Source of the DNA: Paenibacillus sp. J23TS9
GTDB lineage: Bacteria; Bacillota; Bacilli; Paenibacillales; Paenibacillaceae
Direction of reading: 5' to 3'
Assembly: GCF_018403225.1 (NCBI RefSeq)
Contig: NZ_BOSG01000006.1
Coordinates: 186,001 to 250,000, forward strand
Length of the DNA: 64,000 nt
Shown here one piece after another: positions 8,183 through 17,538 of this stretch. Each line of letters opens with the position of its first letter. Positions within the stretch are counted from its first letter, which is position 1. The notes under the pieces were generated by a model, which had not been told where the DNA came from, searched no databases, and saw only the letters and a list, made by a program, of their open reading frames with translations. The translations under genes were made by a program, and so were the position numbers.

Positions 8183-9712
8183 TCAACTCCCTTTCTTATT
8201 TTTTTTTTCTGCCCATTCATTTAATTGCTTCTGCTTCTCTGCAATAACTTTGTCAATGCCAGCAGCATGAAGTGCAGCATTGAATTTAGGAAGATTGACC
8301 TCCGGATCCAGAGCACCATTCTCCAGACCGCTTTGGAATTGACGAACAACGTTTGTAATCGCTGCTAATTCCGTTTTCACCGGCGATGGGTTGTAGGTGA
8401 AGCCGAGGGCGGCAGATTTTTTGGATTCCCGATTGTATTGATCCATCTCCTCCCATAGATCAGGATTATCTGTGACCCAGGTATAGGATAGAAGCTGATT
8501 GCCAAACATCCATCCTTGGCGCATGTTGTAACCGCTGTTTGTCGCATTGACGCCAGGTGGGAAGTCAATTGATTTTTCGCCGACCTTCACGTAGTGCTTG
8601 CCTTCAATCCCCCAGTCAATCAGGTTGATCAAATCTCTATCCGAATTCAACAGGTTCAGGAACATCATGGCACGTTCCGGATCTTTGGAATTAGAGGGTA
8701 TACCGAGCATAATTGCAGTAATATTGGTTGTACTCGTTATTTGCTTGCCCAGATTGATCAGCTCAAGCTTCGTATTAACACGCTGTTCCGTTTGCGCAAG
8801 CGCACCCGGCTTGCCTTTTTGAATAACTCCGAAACCGACGTTCGCCTTGATAAGATCGACCGCTGATTCTTTGCTTGTCGCCGCATCCTTGCTGATATAA
8901 CCCGCTTCATACCAACGTCTGGCTGTTTTTAACAGCTTCGCGTACTCTGGGGTTTCGAATAAATTCACGACCTTGAGGTCATCCAAACTATCCAAAACGC
9001 CAATGTAGTCCCCAAGAATGTCCCAGTTATTTTCCAGCAATCGATCCACGATAGAAGCCGAGGCGCCTGGCTTGCCAAGTGGGGTAATATTGGGCTCATT
9101 CTTGTGAATGGTCTCAAGAATCGGATCCAAATCGTCCAGCGTCTTCACCTTACTTGCATCGAGATTATATTTATCGAGCAGATCCTTGCGCATCAGAACG
9201 TTGGTATTGGAGGCAAAGTCCCTGATACTTGGAATGGCATAGATTTTGCCTTCAACTTTGGTAGCCTCCAGTATTTCCGGCTGGAAGGCTTTCGTGATGT
9301 CTTGACCATGGGTTTGAAGCAGATCATCCAGCGGCAGCAGTTGTCCTTGCGCTACTTGTCTTGAAAAGTCCGTGCCTCCCGTCACGATTAAATCGACTTG
9401 TTCATTTCCAGTGAGCATGAGAATGGTTTGCTGATCCCAGGCTGCCGGTTCAATTCTTTCCAGTTTAACTGTCGCATTTATTTTTTCGAGCGTGATTTTG
9501 CTCATCTCTTTTTCAACGAGTTCCAAATCTTTCTGTGCCGGTCCATAAAAGACAAGCTTCACCTCATATGGCGGCAGCTTCCCGTCACCTGTTTCGGTGG
9601 TTCCCTCCTCTCCCGCAACCACGGCATTCGTGTTCGATTCTTTGCCGCAGCCTGCCAGCAGCAGAGTCAACATTGTTATGATCAATAGCATGATACCTAT
9701 CCTTGTACGCAT
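8183..9712 (-). CDS. Extracellular solute-binding lipoprotein (LplA-type sugar ABC importer)
   Basis: A 509-residue lipoprotein. The signal peptide MRTRIGIMLLIITMLTLLLAGC ends in lipobox LAGC, so the mature protein is anchored by a lipid-modified cysteine outside the membrane. The length (about 500) and the N-terminal pattern (PPYEVKLVFYGPAQKDLELVEKEMSK) are those of LplA/YtcQ-type proteins that bind oligosaccharides or uronate sugars. It follows the two permease genes, giving the order permease-permease-binding protein. No ATPase gene is present in the operon. Confidence 0.88.
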   Translation of the reverse strand: MRTRIGIMLLIITMLTLLLAGCGKESNTNAVVAGEEGTTETGDGKLPPYEVKLVFYGPAQKDLELVEKEMSKITLEKINATVKLERIEPAAWDQQTILMLTGNEQVDLIVTGGTDFSRQVAQGQLLPLDDLLQTHGQDITKAFQPEILEATKVEGKIYAIPSIRDFASNTNVLMRKDLLDKYNLDASKVKTLDDLDPILETIHKNEPNITPLGKPGASASIVDRLLENNWDILGDYIGVLDSLDDLKVVNLFETPEYAKLLKTARRWYEAGYISKDAATSKESAVDLIKANVGFGVIQKGKPGALAQTEQRVNTKLELINLGKQITSTTNITAIMLGIPSNSKDPERAMMFLNLLNSDRDLINLIDWGIEGKHYVKVGEKSIDFPPGVNATNSGYNMRQGWMFGNQLLSYTWVTDNPDLWEEMDQYNRESKKSAALGFTYNPSPVKTELAAITNVVRQFQSGLENGALDPEVNLPKFNAALHAAGIDKVIAEKQKQLNEWAEKKNKKGS

Positions 9713-9767
9713 TACTTGCCCCTCCCATATTAATCATTTGCGATCCATGATAGAACGGATGACAGCT

Positions 9768-10652
9768 CTATCCTTTGACTGCACCAACAGTAAGTCCCTT
9801 TGCAAAATATTTTTGAAAAAACGGGTAGGTCACCAGAATGGGGATCACACCGATTGCTGCAATCGCCATTTTCAAACCATGGTTAGGAATATCATCTGCC
9901 GACGTCATGTCTTCCACAAAATGAGTGTTGCTGGCCAAGTATTGCGCATTCAAAAGAATCGTATTGAGCAGCACTTGAATACTGTACAGCTTGCTGTCCG
10001 TGATATAGATGAGCCCGTTGAACCAGTCATTCCAGTAATTGATCAATTGGAACAGGCCAACCGCGCCCAATACAGGAGTAGACAATGGAAGAACGATTCG
10101 AGCAAAAATTTTAAATTCGCTTGCACCATCCATATAGGCTGACTCGATCACTTCGTTCGGAATATTCATTGTGAAAAATGTTCGGATTAGAATCACGAAG
10201 AATGCGCTTACAAGTAATCCGGGAATCAGGAGTGCAAATAGCGTATTTTTAATCTGGAACACGTTCGTATACATTAAGTAGGTCGGAACAAGTCCACCAT
10301 TAAAGAGCATCGTGAAGAAGATGAAGAAGGAAATTGCGTTTCGCAACGGCATATCTCTTCTTGAGATCGGATAAGCCAGTAACGTCATCACGATCAAACT
10401 TGTCACAGTCCCGATAACGGTTATGAATATCGATATTCCATATGCCCGGATCAGCATAGCCGGTTCCTTGAATAAATAACTGTAGCTCTCCAGGCTGAAT
10501 TCGGTCGGAAACAATGTGTAGCCGTTCTGGATAATCGAATCCTCACTCGAAACGGAGGATGCAACAAGCAGGATAAAGGGAATCAGGCAAAGGAATGAGA
10601 TTGCGATAAAGACGATGTTAATAATCCACTGCTCCGTTTTCCTGGCTAACAT
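9768..10652 (-). CDS. Carbohydrate ABC transporter permease (LplC/YtcP-type)
   Basis: A 294-residue membrane protein with six predicted segments. The cytoplasmic EAA loop that docks the ATPase is present as VIESAYMDGASEFKIFARIVLP near residue 170. The ending FQKYFAKGLTVGAVKG is typical of LplC/YtcP permeases. Its start is 17 bases past the stop of the partner permease, and it lies directly upstream of the binding-protein gene. Confidence 0.9.
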   Translation of the reverse strand: MLARKTEQWIINIVFIAISFLCLIPFILLVASSVSSEDSIIQNGYTLFPTEFSLESYSYLFKEPAMLIRAYGISIFITVIGTVTSLIVMTLLAYPISRRDMPLRNAISFFIFFTMLFNGGLVPTYLMYTNVFQIKNTLFALLIPGLLVSAFFVILIRTFFTMNIPNEVIESAYMDGASEFKIFARIVLPLSTPVLGAVGLFQLINYWNDWFNGLIYITDSKLYSIQVLLNTILLNAQYLASNTHFVEDMTSADDIPNHGLKMAIAAIGVIPILVTYPFFQKYFAKGLTVGAVKG

Positions 10653-10669
10653 GTGATCTCACTCCTTTT

Positions 10670-11602
10670 TTAGAACAGTGAATTCTCAGGATTGATTTTT
10701 TTAACGACATAGTTAGAAATGAGAATGATAATAAACCCCACGATGGACTGATATACCCCTGCAGCTGACGACATGCCAATGTCTCCGTTTTTGAGCAGGG
10801 CCCGGTATACGTACGTATCAATCACATTGGTTGTAGGCATCAGGACGCCCGAGTCAAGTGGAACCTGGTAGAATAGACCAAAATCGGAATAAAAAATACG
10901 GCCAATCTGGAGCAGGGTCATGATAATAATAACGGGTGTGATCAGAGGAATTGTGATTTTGAAAATTCGCTGCAGTTTACTGGCACCATCAAGCGTCGCT
11001 GCCTCATAGTACTCGTGATCAATACCGACGACAGCCGCAAAGTAAACGATACTCAAGTACCCTGCCGTACTCCATATTTTGACAAGGGTTAAGATGTAGG
11101 GCCAATACTTGGGATCGTTATACCACATCACTCCGCCCCGTCCCAGAAGCGGGAGAATCGTATTGTTAATAAGTCCCGTTTCCATACTGAGCAGCGAATA
11201 AACAAGGTAACCAATAATAACGGAAGACATTAAATACGGAAGCAAAATGATACTTTGATAAAGCCGGGGTAAGAAACGATTTTTCAATTCGTACAATAAT
11301 ACTGCGAGTGCCACGGCTACAACCAGATTAAGGGCAATAAACACCAGGTTGTACAGAATTGTATTCCTCGTAATAATGTAGGCATCTTCCGTTTTGAACA
11401 AATACTCAAAGTTTTTGAGCCCGACCCAATCGCTGTTCATAATACCCTTTGCGAAGTTAACATCCTTAAAAGCAATAATGATTCCGAACATGGGGGCGTA
11501 ATTATTGATGAGCAGATAGACGACGCCTGGTATCAGCATAAGATACAGCATCTTGTATTTCTTTAACTTCTTTAAGCTAATGCCTGTTACCCGTGAAGAC
11601 AT
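10670..11602 (-). CDS. Carbohydrate ABC transporter permease (LplB/YteP-type)
   Basis: A 310-residue membrane permease with six hydrophobic segments. The EAA loop is YYEAATLDGASKLQRIFKITIPLI, with the hallmark G. The N-terminal sequence KYKMLYLMLIPGVVYLLINNYAPMFGIIIAFKD is characteristic of LplB. I use the ATG at 11602, which has AAAGGAGG 10 bases upstream; the frame extends to 11671 but without a ribosome site. First transporter gene after the two-component regulator and probably the first induced by it. Confidence 0.9.
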   Translation of the reverse strand: MSSRVTGISLKKLKKYKMLYLMLIPGVVYLLINNYAPMFGIIIAFKDVNFAKGIMNSDWVGLKNFEYLFKTEDAYIITRNTILYNLVFIALNLVVAVALAVLLYELKNRFLPRLYQSIILLPYLMSSVIIGYLVYSLLSMETGLINNTILPLLGRGGVMWYNDPKYWPYILTLVKIWSTAGYLSIVYFAAVVGIDHEYYEAATLDGASKLQRIFKITIPLITPVIIIMTLLQIGRIFYSDFGLFYQVPLDSGVLMPTTNVIDTYVYRALLKNGDIGMSSAAGVYQSIVGFIIILISNYVVKKINPENSLF

Positions 11603-11703
11603 GGTTATGGTCCTCCTTTCCGTCAGCGTTATGTTGATTTCATTGACTGGCTCCATTGTAGCTAAGAGCACTCCGACCGGACCACCTCTAAACTGACCTA
11701 ATA

Positions 11704-13317
11704 TTAGTACAATTCTGACCTGTGGAATTTGCGGTACTGGTTCGGATTCATCCGTACCCCCTGCTTAAATATCTTGGAGAAATACGAAAAATTCGAGTAC
11801 CCCACACACAGTGCAATTTCACTGACGGACATATGGGTTGTTACCAGCAGCTCCTTGGCCATTGAAATTCTCTCTTCCACAATAAATTCCACAATAGACT
11901 TGCCTGTCTCTTTTTTGAACCGTCTCGACAAATAGTCCGGATGCAAATTGACATGTCTGGCAATATCCTCTCTTGAAATCGCCTGATCAACATGCTGCTT
12001 AATAAAGGCTATGATTCTATCCATTAACGGTTTCGTATCCTCGGCCCCATAACAAAACTGAATGGTCTGATCCAGCGTATACTTCACCCAGGCCTGCAGA
12101 TCCATCACAGAACGTACAGCTTGAGATAGCTGCTCAATGGCTATTGCTTCCCCCAGGACTTCATAAGCCTGCCATTCTTTGAACTGGATAAAGGAATAAA
12201 GCATCTGCAGGAAACTTTGAATAAATTGCTGCAGAACCTCCACCTTTAATCCAGCGACATCCTTAAGCGAGTTCAAATAACGTTCCGATTCGGAATAAAT
12301 GGCATCATATGCATCTTGCTCGAGCATCTTTAACCAGACGTTCATTTGGATGACAGCGACTGATTGCGCGGTGTTTATGCCCTCACTCACGAAAAAAACA
12401 TGATTATTCCGGTTCAGGTTACTTTCTTTCATGCAGATCAAGCTGTTATAGCGGGCTGCCATCTCATGGATCAACCCCTGCTCACCCACATAACACGAAA
12501 TATCGCACTGGAAATATCCGTTGCATGACTCGATGTAGATTTTGCACATCTGTTCTATATTCTTCGTGTGGTCTTCGGCCTCAGTCCCTGCAGGTAGGAT
12601 CGCCACAAACATATCGCTGGTTATCCGTACCAACTGGCCCTGTTCATCTCCGCGAAGAATCATATGGTCCGCAGCATTCATAAGCGCATATTCTATAAGC
12701 TTTCTATCTTCGGTATTCAGCTTCTCCGCCCAGCGCTGAACGAAAATCAAAATCGGCAGATAGGAATCCGTCTCCTGAATGGGAAGGTTTCTGCTTTGCA
12801 GAACATCCCGAATCTGCTTCGGGCTTAAATCCCGCTGGTTCAGCACATCCTGCCAAAACCGCTCCATTAAGATGGACCGGTTCGTATGCCAAAGCTTGGC
12901 GTAATATTGGCTCTCCGCCTTGTTGATGTGCTGTTCCCTTTTTTCATTAATCTTCTCTACCCCTTTTAGAACGACAGCACGCAGCTCATTGAGCTTAACG
13001 GGCTTAAGCATATAATCAAGGCTTCCCAGTTGAATAGCTTCCTTCGCATAGATAAAGTTCGAATGGCATGTCAAAAATATGGATTCCGTTAACAGATGCC
13101 GCTCCCTAACCCATGACAACAATTCGATCCCGCTGCCCTGGGGCATCTCAATATCACAGATCATAATGTCAATCGGATATTCACCAAATATCCCCATGGC
13201 CTGCTTGATATTATGGGCCACATGGATTTGGGAGATCGACAGCTCTGCCCAATCCACCGCAGCTTGAACGGCTCTCACCGCATGGATCTCGTCGTCAACG
13301 ATCAGTAATTGATACAT
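11704..13317 (-). CDS. YesN-type response regulator (REC + AraC HTH)
   Basis: A 537-residue regulator. Residues 1-120 are a receiver domain with the acidic pair DDE near residue 8, phosphoacceptor Asp55 in ICDIEMP, and the conserved Lys in MLKPVK. A long middle region has no known motif. Residues about 430-535 are a two-helix-turn-helix AraC DNA-binding domain (ISREDIARHVNLHPDYLSRRFK and VSEIALCVGYSNFSYFSKIFK). It sits between its sensor kinase (12-base gap) and the transporter genes, so it most likely activates the sugar operon when phosphorylated. Length is typical of the family. Confidence 0.93.
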   Translation of the reverse strand: MYQLLIVDDEIHAVRAVQAAVDWAELSISQIHVAHNIKQAMGIFGEYPIDIMICDIEMPQGSGIELLSWVRERHLLTESIFLTCHSNFIYAKEAIQLGSLDYMLKPVKLNELRAVVLKGVEKINEKREQHINKAESQYYAKLWHTNRSILMERFWQDVLNQRDLSPKQIRDVLQSRNLPIQETDSYLPILIFVQRWAEKLNTEDRKLIEYALMNAADHMILRGDEQGQLVRITSDMFVAILPAGTEAEDHTKNIEQMCKIYIESCNGYFQCDISCYVGEQGLIHEMAARYNSLICMKESNLNRNNHVFFVSEGINTAQSVAVIQMNVWLKMLEQDAYDAIYSESERYLNSLKDVAGLKVEVLQQFIQSFLQMLYSFIQFKEWQAYEVLGEAIAIEQLSQAVRSVMDLQAWVKYTLDQTIQFCYGAEDTKPLMDRIIAFIKQHVDQAISREDIARHVNLHPDYLSRRFKKETGKSIVEFIVEERISMAKELLVTTHMSVSEIALCVGYSNFSYFSKIFKQGVRMNPNQYRKFHRSELY

Positions 13318-13328
13318 GCCATCCCTCC

Positions 13329-15023
13329 TCAGCTGTTATCTTCAAGCACGAACGGGAGCCACAGCACTACCCTTGCTCCCCCGTCCGGATGATTGGATAG
13401 GATCAACTTTGCCTTGTCTTCGTAAATCAACCGCAATCGCCGTCTGGAATTCCATATGCCAATATGTCCGTTGTAACCATGGGCTAATTCGTCTTCTGAT
13501 TGCCATTCACTTAACGCTTTTTCAGAGAATCCTTTGCCCGTGTCTTGAATCACAATGCATAGATATGACTCCTGATCCCCGCTAAGCTCTATGTCTACGT
13601 TTAACCGGATCGGTTCATCCATCGTAACCGCATGCTTAATCGTGTTCTCTGCGAATGTCTGTATAATCAACGGAGGTATTAATGCTTGGGAGAGCGATTC
13701 GTCACCGTTAATTTGATAAGTAAACCCATCCTCGAACCTCAGCGCCTGGATCTGCAAGTAGTTACGGGTGTGAGCGATTTCTTCTTCCAGCTTGACGAAC
13801 TTCAGGTTGTTCTGAAACATAAATCTCATGTAGTTGATTAAATGCTCCGACATGTCCTGGATCAATTGATAGTTTTGGAATTGGGCAAGGTTGTAGATTG
13901 TATTCAACGCATTCAAAAAAAAGTGCGGATTGATTTGCAGCTGCAGATGTTTAAGCTCTGCCTTCTGGATCAGCAGCTGCTCTTCATAGACCGTGATTTT
14001 TAATGCTTTGATCTCCGAAACCATACTGTTAAATACATCATTCATCAGTTCAAACTCATAGGAAACGGGATATTGCTCTACCCGTTGCTCCAGATTTCCG
14101 TCGCGTACTCGTCTCATGACTTTTACGATCCGGTTGATCGGGAGGAGGATAATATGCCGTAAGAAAATATAAAAAATCGGCAAAATGATGAGGGCTCCCA
14201 GGATCAGCAGGTACCAAAGGCGCTGTAGAAGCGGGAGATGTTCCAAGATGACGCTGTATGGGATCAAGAACAACAGAGAGAAATTACCTTGCTTGGAATG
14301 TGTGCTGACCTGCAAATAATCATTGCTGTTATCGATCGGTGCATTTCCGCTCATCGGTATGAGGTTTTCCGTAACTAGCACCGATTTCCCTTCCGGCCTT
14401 TCGTCCAGCAAGCTGAGCGGGATCATCAGCTTCGATGCCTTCACCCATCCCCCGACATACACATTCCCGATTTTTTGTATTTTCACGATATAGTACTCTT
14501 CATTCATCTTGTAAGGAAACCATTTCTCGAATGCCTGCTTCTGCAGGCCCTTCCTCTCCTTCAGCATCTGAATCATCCCTTGCCGGATCGTTTTCAGCTG
14601 CGTTATCGTCTCTTCAGCCGGTTGATTCGTGAGGAGCTCATCATTGACGGATGAATAAACGAATAGATAATCCATCTCTTTGTATGTATGAATATCCCTT
14701 TCCAATTTATTGAATAGATTGATCTTCGCCAAAAAATATTCGTCCATATTCACTTCAGCAGGCATGTCCAGCACAATTAAATCGTTCTCAAAAGCGACCA
14801 TGGTCCTTAAATACTTATCGATCTCCTCCAGATTCCTGTCGATTTGATCCATGTATAAGGCTGCCAAATGCCGATTGGAGTTGGCCACTTGCTCGCGAAC
14901 GACTTTCATCGCGTAATAGTTATCGAAAATAAGCAGAAGCTGCAAGGGAATGACGAATAACAGAAAGCCCGCAATCAACTTAAAGCGAATCGACTTGCTT
15001 GATAACCGATGTATGAATTTCAT
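13329..15023 (-). CDS. YesM-type sensor histidine kinase
   Basis: A 564-residue membrane kinase. A signal-anchor segment (residues 16-33) is followed by a large extracellular sensor domain, a second membrane segment near 265-290, a HAMP linker (RHIILLPINRIVKVMRRV), the His_kinase domain with phosphoacceptor in LQLQINPHFFLNAL, and a HATPase region with N box (FAENTIKHA) and G box (DTGKGFSEK). The ATG at 15023 follows AAGGAGG by 10 bases. It heads the operon and senses an unknown extracellular carbohydrate, presumably the one imported by the downstream ABC system. Confidence 0.93.
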   Translation of the reverse strand: MKFIHRLSSKSIRFKLIAGFLLFVIPLQLLLIFDNYYAMKVVREQVANSNRHLAALYMDQIDRNLEEIDKYLRTMVAFENDLIVLDMPAEVNMDEYFLAKINLFNKLERDIHTYKEMDYLFVYSSVNDELLTNQPAEETITQLKTIRQGMIQMLKERKGLQKQAFEKWFPYKMNEEYYIVKIQKIGNVYVGGWVKASKLMIPLSLLDERPEGKSVLVTENLIPMSGNAPIDNSNDYLQVSTHSKQGNFSLLFLIPYSVILEHLPLLQRLWYLLILGALIILPIFYIFLRHIILLPINRIVKVMRRVRDGNLEQRVEQYPVSYEFELMNDVFNSMVSEIKALKITVYEEQLLIQKAELKHLQLQINPHFFLNALNTIYNLAQFQNYQLIQDMSEHLINYMRFMFQNNLKFVKLEEEIAHTRNYLQIQALRFEDGFTYQINGDESLSQALIPPLIIQTFAENTIKHAVTMDEPIRLNVDIELSGDQESYLCIVIQDTGKGFSEKALSEWQSEDELAHGYNGHIGIWNSRRRLRLIYEDKAKLILSNHPDGGARVVLWLPFVLEDNS

Positions 15024-15392
15024 CCTTCATTGACCTCCTTAGGCAAACGCCCAATATTCCAGAATCCGGATGTGTCCCTCTATTCCTTTCTCCCCAGACG
15101 CTCCTGTTCACCTTCTTTCCCAAGATTAAAATATTTCAAATTAATGGATTATCGTATATTTCTAATAGGAATCTGTGAAGATCACCTTGTGTTTTTTATT
15201 AAAGAAGAGGATATCTTATGTTATCTGAACAAGTATAGGAAGGAGCGCTGGAGGAGCGGGGGAGATTTAAAGAGCTTTAAGTGGCATTGTGGTAACTGTT
15301 CGGAGATAGGGTTTGATTTTGTTGGTACCATCCTACAGTTGAATCGTTATTGAGGACTAAAAATGGGTATGTTAAGATAAGAATAGAAATAA
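15024..15392. other. Gene-free interval upstream of the sensor kinase
   Basis: No convincing coding frame is present on either strand; plus-strand frames lack ribosome sites and family likeness. It should carry the sensor-kinase operon promoter, but I could not identify a clear -35/-10 pair or cre site. Confidence 0.5.
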
Positions 15393-15414
15393 GGAGCAGC
15401 CGCCCTGCTGCTCC
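15393..15414. terminator. Small stem-loop left of the holin-like peptide gene
   Basis: Arms GGAGCAG (15393-15399) and CTGCTCC (15408-15414) surround an 8-base GC-rich loop. There is no strong T-run. It could end a small antisense RNA of the neighbouring peptide gene, or be incidental. Confidence 0.35.
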
Positions 15415-15468
15415 CCAGTACAAACATCTTGAGCGGGAATTTCTCCTCCAAGATCAAAAATGACCAGG

Positions 15469-15509
15469 AAGTAACCCACTTAGGCGCGAACCTTAAGAGT
15501 GGGTTACTT
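15469..15509 (-). terminator. Stem-loop overlapping the peptide gene stop
   Basis: A perfect 12-base stem (AAGTAACCCACT / AGTGGGTTACTT) with a 17-base loop. The distal arm contains the stop codon of the 26-residue peptide gene. It acts as an intrinsic terminator or a translation-blocking fold, as in type I toxin mRNAs. Confidence 0.7.
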
Positions 15510-15584
15510 TCGTTTATCGATGTAAGTCAGCAATGCCAACAAGAAGATCCCGAAGGTTATCGCCTCACCGAACGAAATGTTCAT
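15504..15584 (-). CDS. Putative holin-like small membrane peptide (type I toxin candidate)
   Basis: A 26-codon frame begins at an ATG at 15584 with a perfect AAGGAGG site 7 bases upstream. The peptide starts MNISFGEAITFGIFLLALL and ends TYIDKRK: a short polar start with E-A, one hydrophobic segment and a basic tail. This is the plan of the short holin-like toxin peptides (TxpA/BsrG-like) that depolarise the membrane and are usually silenced by antisense RNA. The mRNA ends in a strong stem-loop overlapping the stop codon, another trait of these systems. No antisense promoter could be proved. It is too short for ordinary gene callers. Confidence 0.65.
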   Translation of the reverse strand: MNISFGEAITFGIFLLALLTYIDKRK

Positions 15585-15933
15585 CGCATCACCTCCTTCA
15601 CAAGGAGGAGTGCGCCCACTCAAGGTGTGTATGTACCATCCAAATTATAACATTCTACGAAAACAGATTCATTAACTATCATATAATTCATTCAATGCTA
15701 AACTGTCCGCTTTTACTATCTACTACGAATTCCCAGGACCCGCTTCGCCAAATCCACCTGCTCATGATCGAGCTCCACTTTAACAGCACCCACGCGTCTT
15801 GTTTCCCGCCATTTTTGAAGATCATCTTCCGTCTCCAATTTAAGCTCCGCTATTTCGGTGGCCCTATCAAAAATGCTACTGTCCCTAGAATCAAACACGC
15901 AGACACGGCTTCACTGACTAGCTTACATTTTAA
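15585..15933. other. Interval with a possible short gene remnant
   Basis: A 60-codon minus-strand frame (15716-15898) starts at GTG without a ribosome site and encodes a hydrophilic, charged sequence (EIAELKLETEDDLQKWRETR). It may be the tail of a lost gene or chance. I recognise no family, and nothing else coding is seen here. Confidence 0.25.
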
Positions 15934-16425
15934 TTAGGGAAAAATAGAGCGATACGCCTCAGAAGGATGGGATTCAATTCTGCCCGACAGGTGAAGTAGT
16001 ACATCGTCCACTCGGTTCAGCAGCGTCTGAAGCTGCGAGATGTGCATATGCCGAAGAAAGGAAATATCATTGCAGCCGGCCAGAAAATGAATGGTATGCA
16101 TAAACATTACCCTATCCAAATCCGGAGCGGAGTCCTGTGCCGTTAATTGGATGACATCTTGAAGCGTAAACGAAGGCGGAGGAAACATGCAGTTGTTATC
16201 TTTCATATACAATGCCTTGAGCATGTACTCCAAAGCGCGGTCGCTAAACAAAATGCATACATGGGCAGAGGTCGGATGCATCATCCGGGCTGCTGAGTTC
16301 ATGTGGATCTGCGCGAGGTGCTGCATCTTAATTATGCTTTTGGTTTGAAACGGACTTCGTTCCTGAATGATTAACAGCTTATTCCTGGTATCTCTGCATT
16401 CGTCGATTGAGGTTGAATGATTCAC
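15934..16425 (-). CDS. Hypothetical protein, HEPN-like
   Basis: A 163-residue all-helical-looking cytosolic protein. The central segment SDRALEYMLKALYMKDN, followed after a short loop by SFTLQDVIQLT and LDRVMFMHTIHFLAG, resembles the helix order of HEPN-domain proteins (AEKALKALL then a helix with H/S-L). The catalytic Rx4-6H motif of RNase HEPNs is not obvious. The gene is divergent from an XRE regulator and shares with it a 270-base region carrying nested inverted repeats, so regulation by that protein is likely. The assignment rests on pattern likeness; it may be an unrelated helical protein. Confidence 0.5.
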   Translation of the reverse strand: MNHSTSIDECRDTRNKLLIIQERSPFQTKSIIKMQHLAQIHMNSAARMMHPTSAHVCILFSDRALEYMLKALYMKDNNCMFPPPSFTLQDVIQLTAQDSAPDLDRVMFMHTIHFLAGCNDISFLRHMHISQLQTLLNRVDDVLLHLSGRIESHPSEAYRSIFP

Positions 16426-16588
16426 ATGCCTCAGCTCCTATTGCGGTTATTGGCGATTCCTCAACTGCGACTGTTTCGCTTTATTGACCTTGCCAAAATG
16501 CCTCTGCAAAAGAAGTAGATGTATCACATACTGAATATCTGGAAAACAATAATCACTTCAGATGAATAAATACCTTTATTTCGCATAA

Positions 16589-16650
16589 AATACATAAATA
16601 ATATTACTACATAGTAGTAATTAATTCAAATAACTTATTATTTATGTATT
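16589..16650. promoter_or_regulatory. Nested inverted repeats in a divergent promoter region
   Basis: Perfect 15-base arms AATACATAAATAATA (16589-16603) and TATTATTTATGTATT (16636-16650) enclose a second palindrome, ATTACTAC-ATA-GTAGTAAT (16603-16621). The block sits 50 bases before the XRE start and about 160 bases before the HEPN-like gene. It is the likely operator of the XRE protein, perhaps with two binding modes. Confidence 0.6.
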
Positions 16651-16699
16651 ATTGCAACTCAAAACATTCCCTACACTTCTATTAAAGAGAGGTGTAACG

Positions 16700-17044
16700 A
16701 TGTCAGATATTCTAAAATTAGTCGGAACACGTATAAAAGATCTTCGTAAAATAAGGGGATTGTCTCAAGAAGCCTTGGCAGAGAAGGCTGGCTTCAATAT
16801 AAGCTATATAGGATTTATTGAACGAGCAGAACGTAATATTTCCATGAAGAATCTGGAGAAGATTGCTAGTGCCTTAGACGTTGGTGTTTATGAGCTTTTT
16901 ACATATTTGAAGGAACAGGAAGAACTGCCAGAGGAATCGACTTTGAAAGAAGTTATCTCATTGCTGAGAGAACGTAATCCAAAGGATATAGAGATGGCAA
17001 GGAATGTGTTGATTGAGATTTTCAGGCGAATTGATGGTAAATAG
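16700..17044 (+). CDS. XRE-family transcriptional regulator
   Basis: A 114-residue protein. Residues 5-62 form a Cro/CI-type helix-turn-helix (GTRIKDLRKIRGLSQEALAE, then GFNISYIGFIERAERNISMKNLEKIASAL). The remaining C-terminal helices (PEESTLKEVISLLRERNPKDIEMARNVL) probably mediate dimerisation, as in SinR-like regulators. The ATG at 16700 follows GAGAGGTG; an upstream in-frame start at 16652 has no site. It is divergent from the HEPN-like gene and followed by a strong terminator. Autoregulation through the nested inverted repeats is inferred. Confidence 0.88.
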   Translation: MSDILKLVGTRIKDLRKIRGLSQEALAEKAGFNISYIGFIERAERNISMKNLEKIASALDVGVYELFTYLKEQEELPEESTLKEVISLLRERNPKDIEMARNVLIEIFRRIDGK

Positions 17045-17046
17045 TG

Positions 17047-17082
17047 AAAAAAAGCTGATCTGAATTCCGATCAGCTTTTTTA
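17047..17082 (+). terminator. Intrinsic terminator of the XRE gene
   Basis: Perfect 12-base arms (AAAAAGCTGATC / GATCAGCTTTTT) with an 8-base loop and a T-run, starting 3 bases past the stop codon. Confidence 0.9.
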
Positions 17083-17538
17083 AAATTGTCATTAAAGATC
17101 TTAAATATGACAGATAATTTAACTTACTTCTTTTCAAAAAGGTGGTTAGTCTCCTGTCTGCATCAGCGATGACATAGCCACCTTCTGCGGTGGATCGGAT
17201 ACATTAAGAGATCGCTCGCATAAAATTACAGGTGGGCCGTGAAGGGAACTTTATATTAAAAGTGTTGGGTTCAGCTTGCATCCATGATAAGCGGCCCCCA
17301 AATTTGTTAATTCCACGCCCATGTACGACATCATCATAAAAAGCTTACCGAAGGAATGCACAGCAAAATGGTAAAATAAATATAGCCTTCCGGAAGGGAT
17401 ATGCTAAGTGAGATTAACCGTTGATTTGCAGTACATGAACTTTCGGTGACAACATTGAACACATTATATTTAATATTTATTATACTCAAAGAAACTAAAT
17501 ATACTTTATCGAGTTTAAGATTAATAAAGGAGGCTCTT
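17083..17538. other. Gene-free interval before the orphan gene
   Basis: About 455 bases without a credible gene. There are short local inverted repeats (for example CACCTTCTGCGGTG near 17180) but no clear terminator or riboswitch. AT-rich sequence at 17455-17500 probably holds the promoter of the next gene. Confidence 0.5.
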
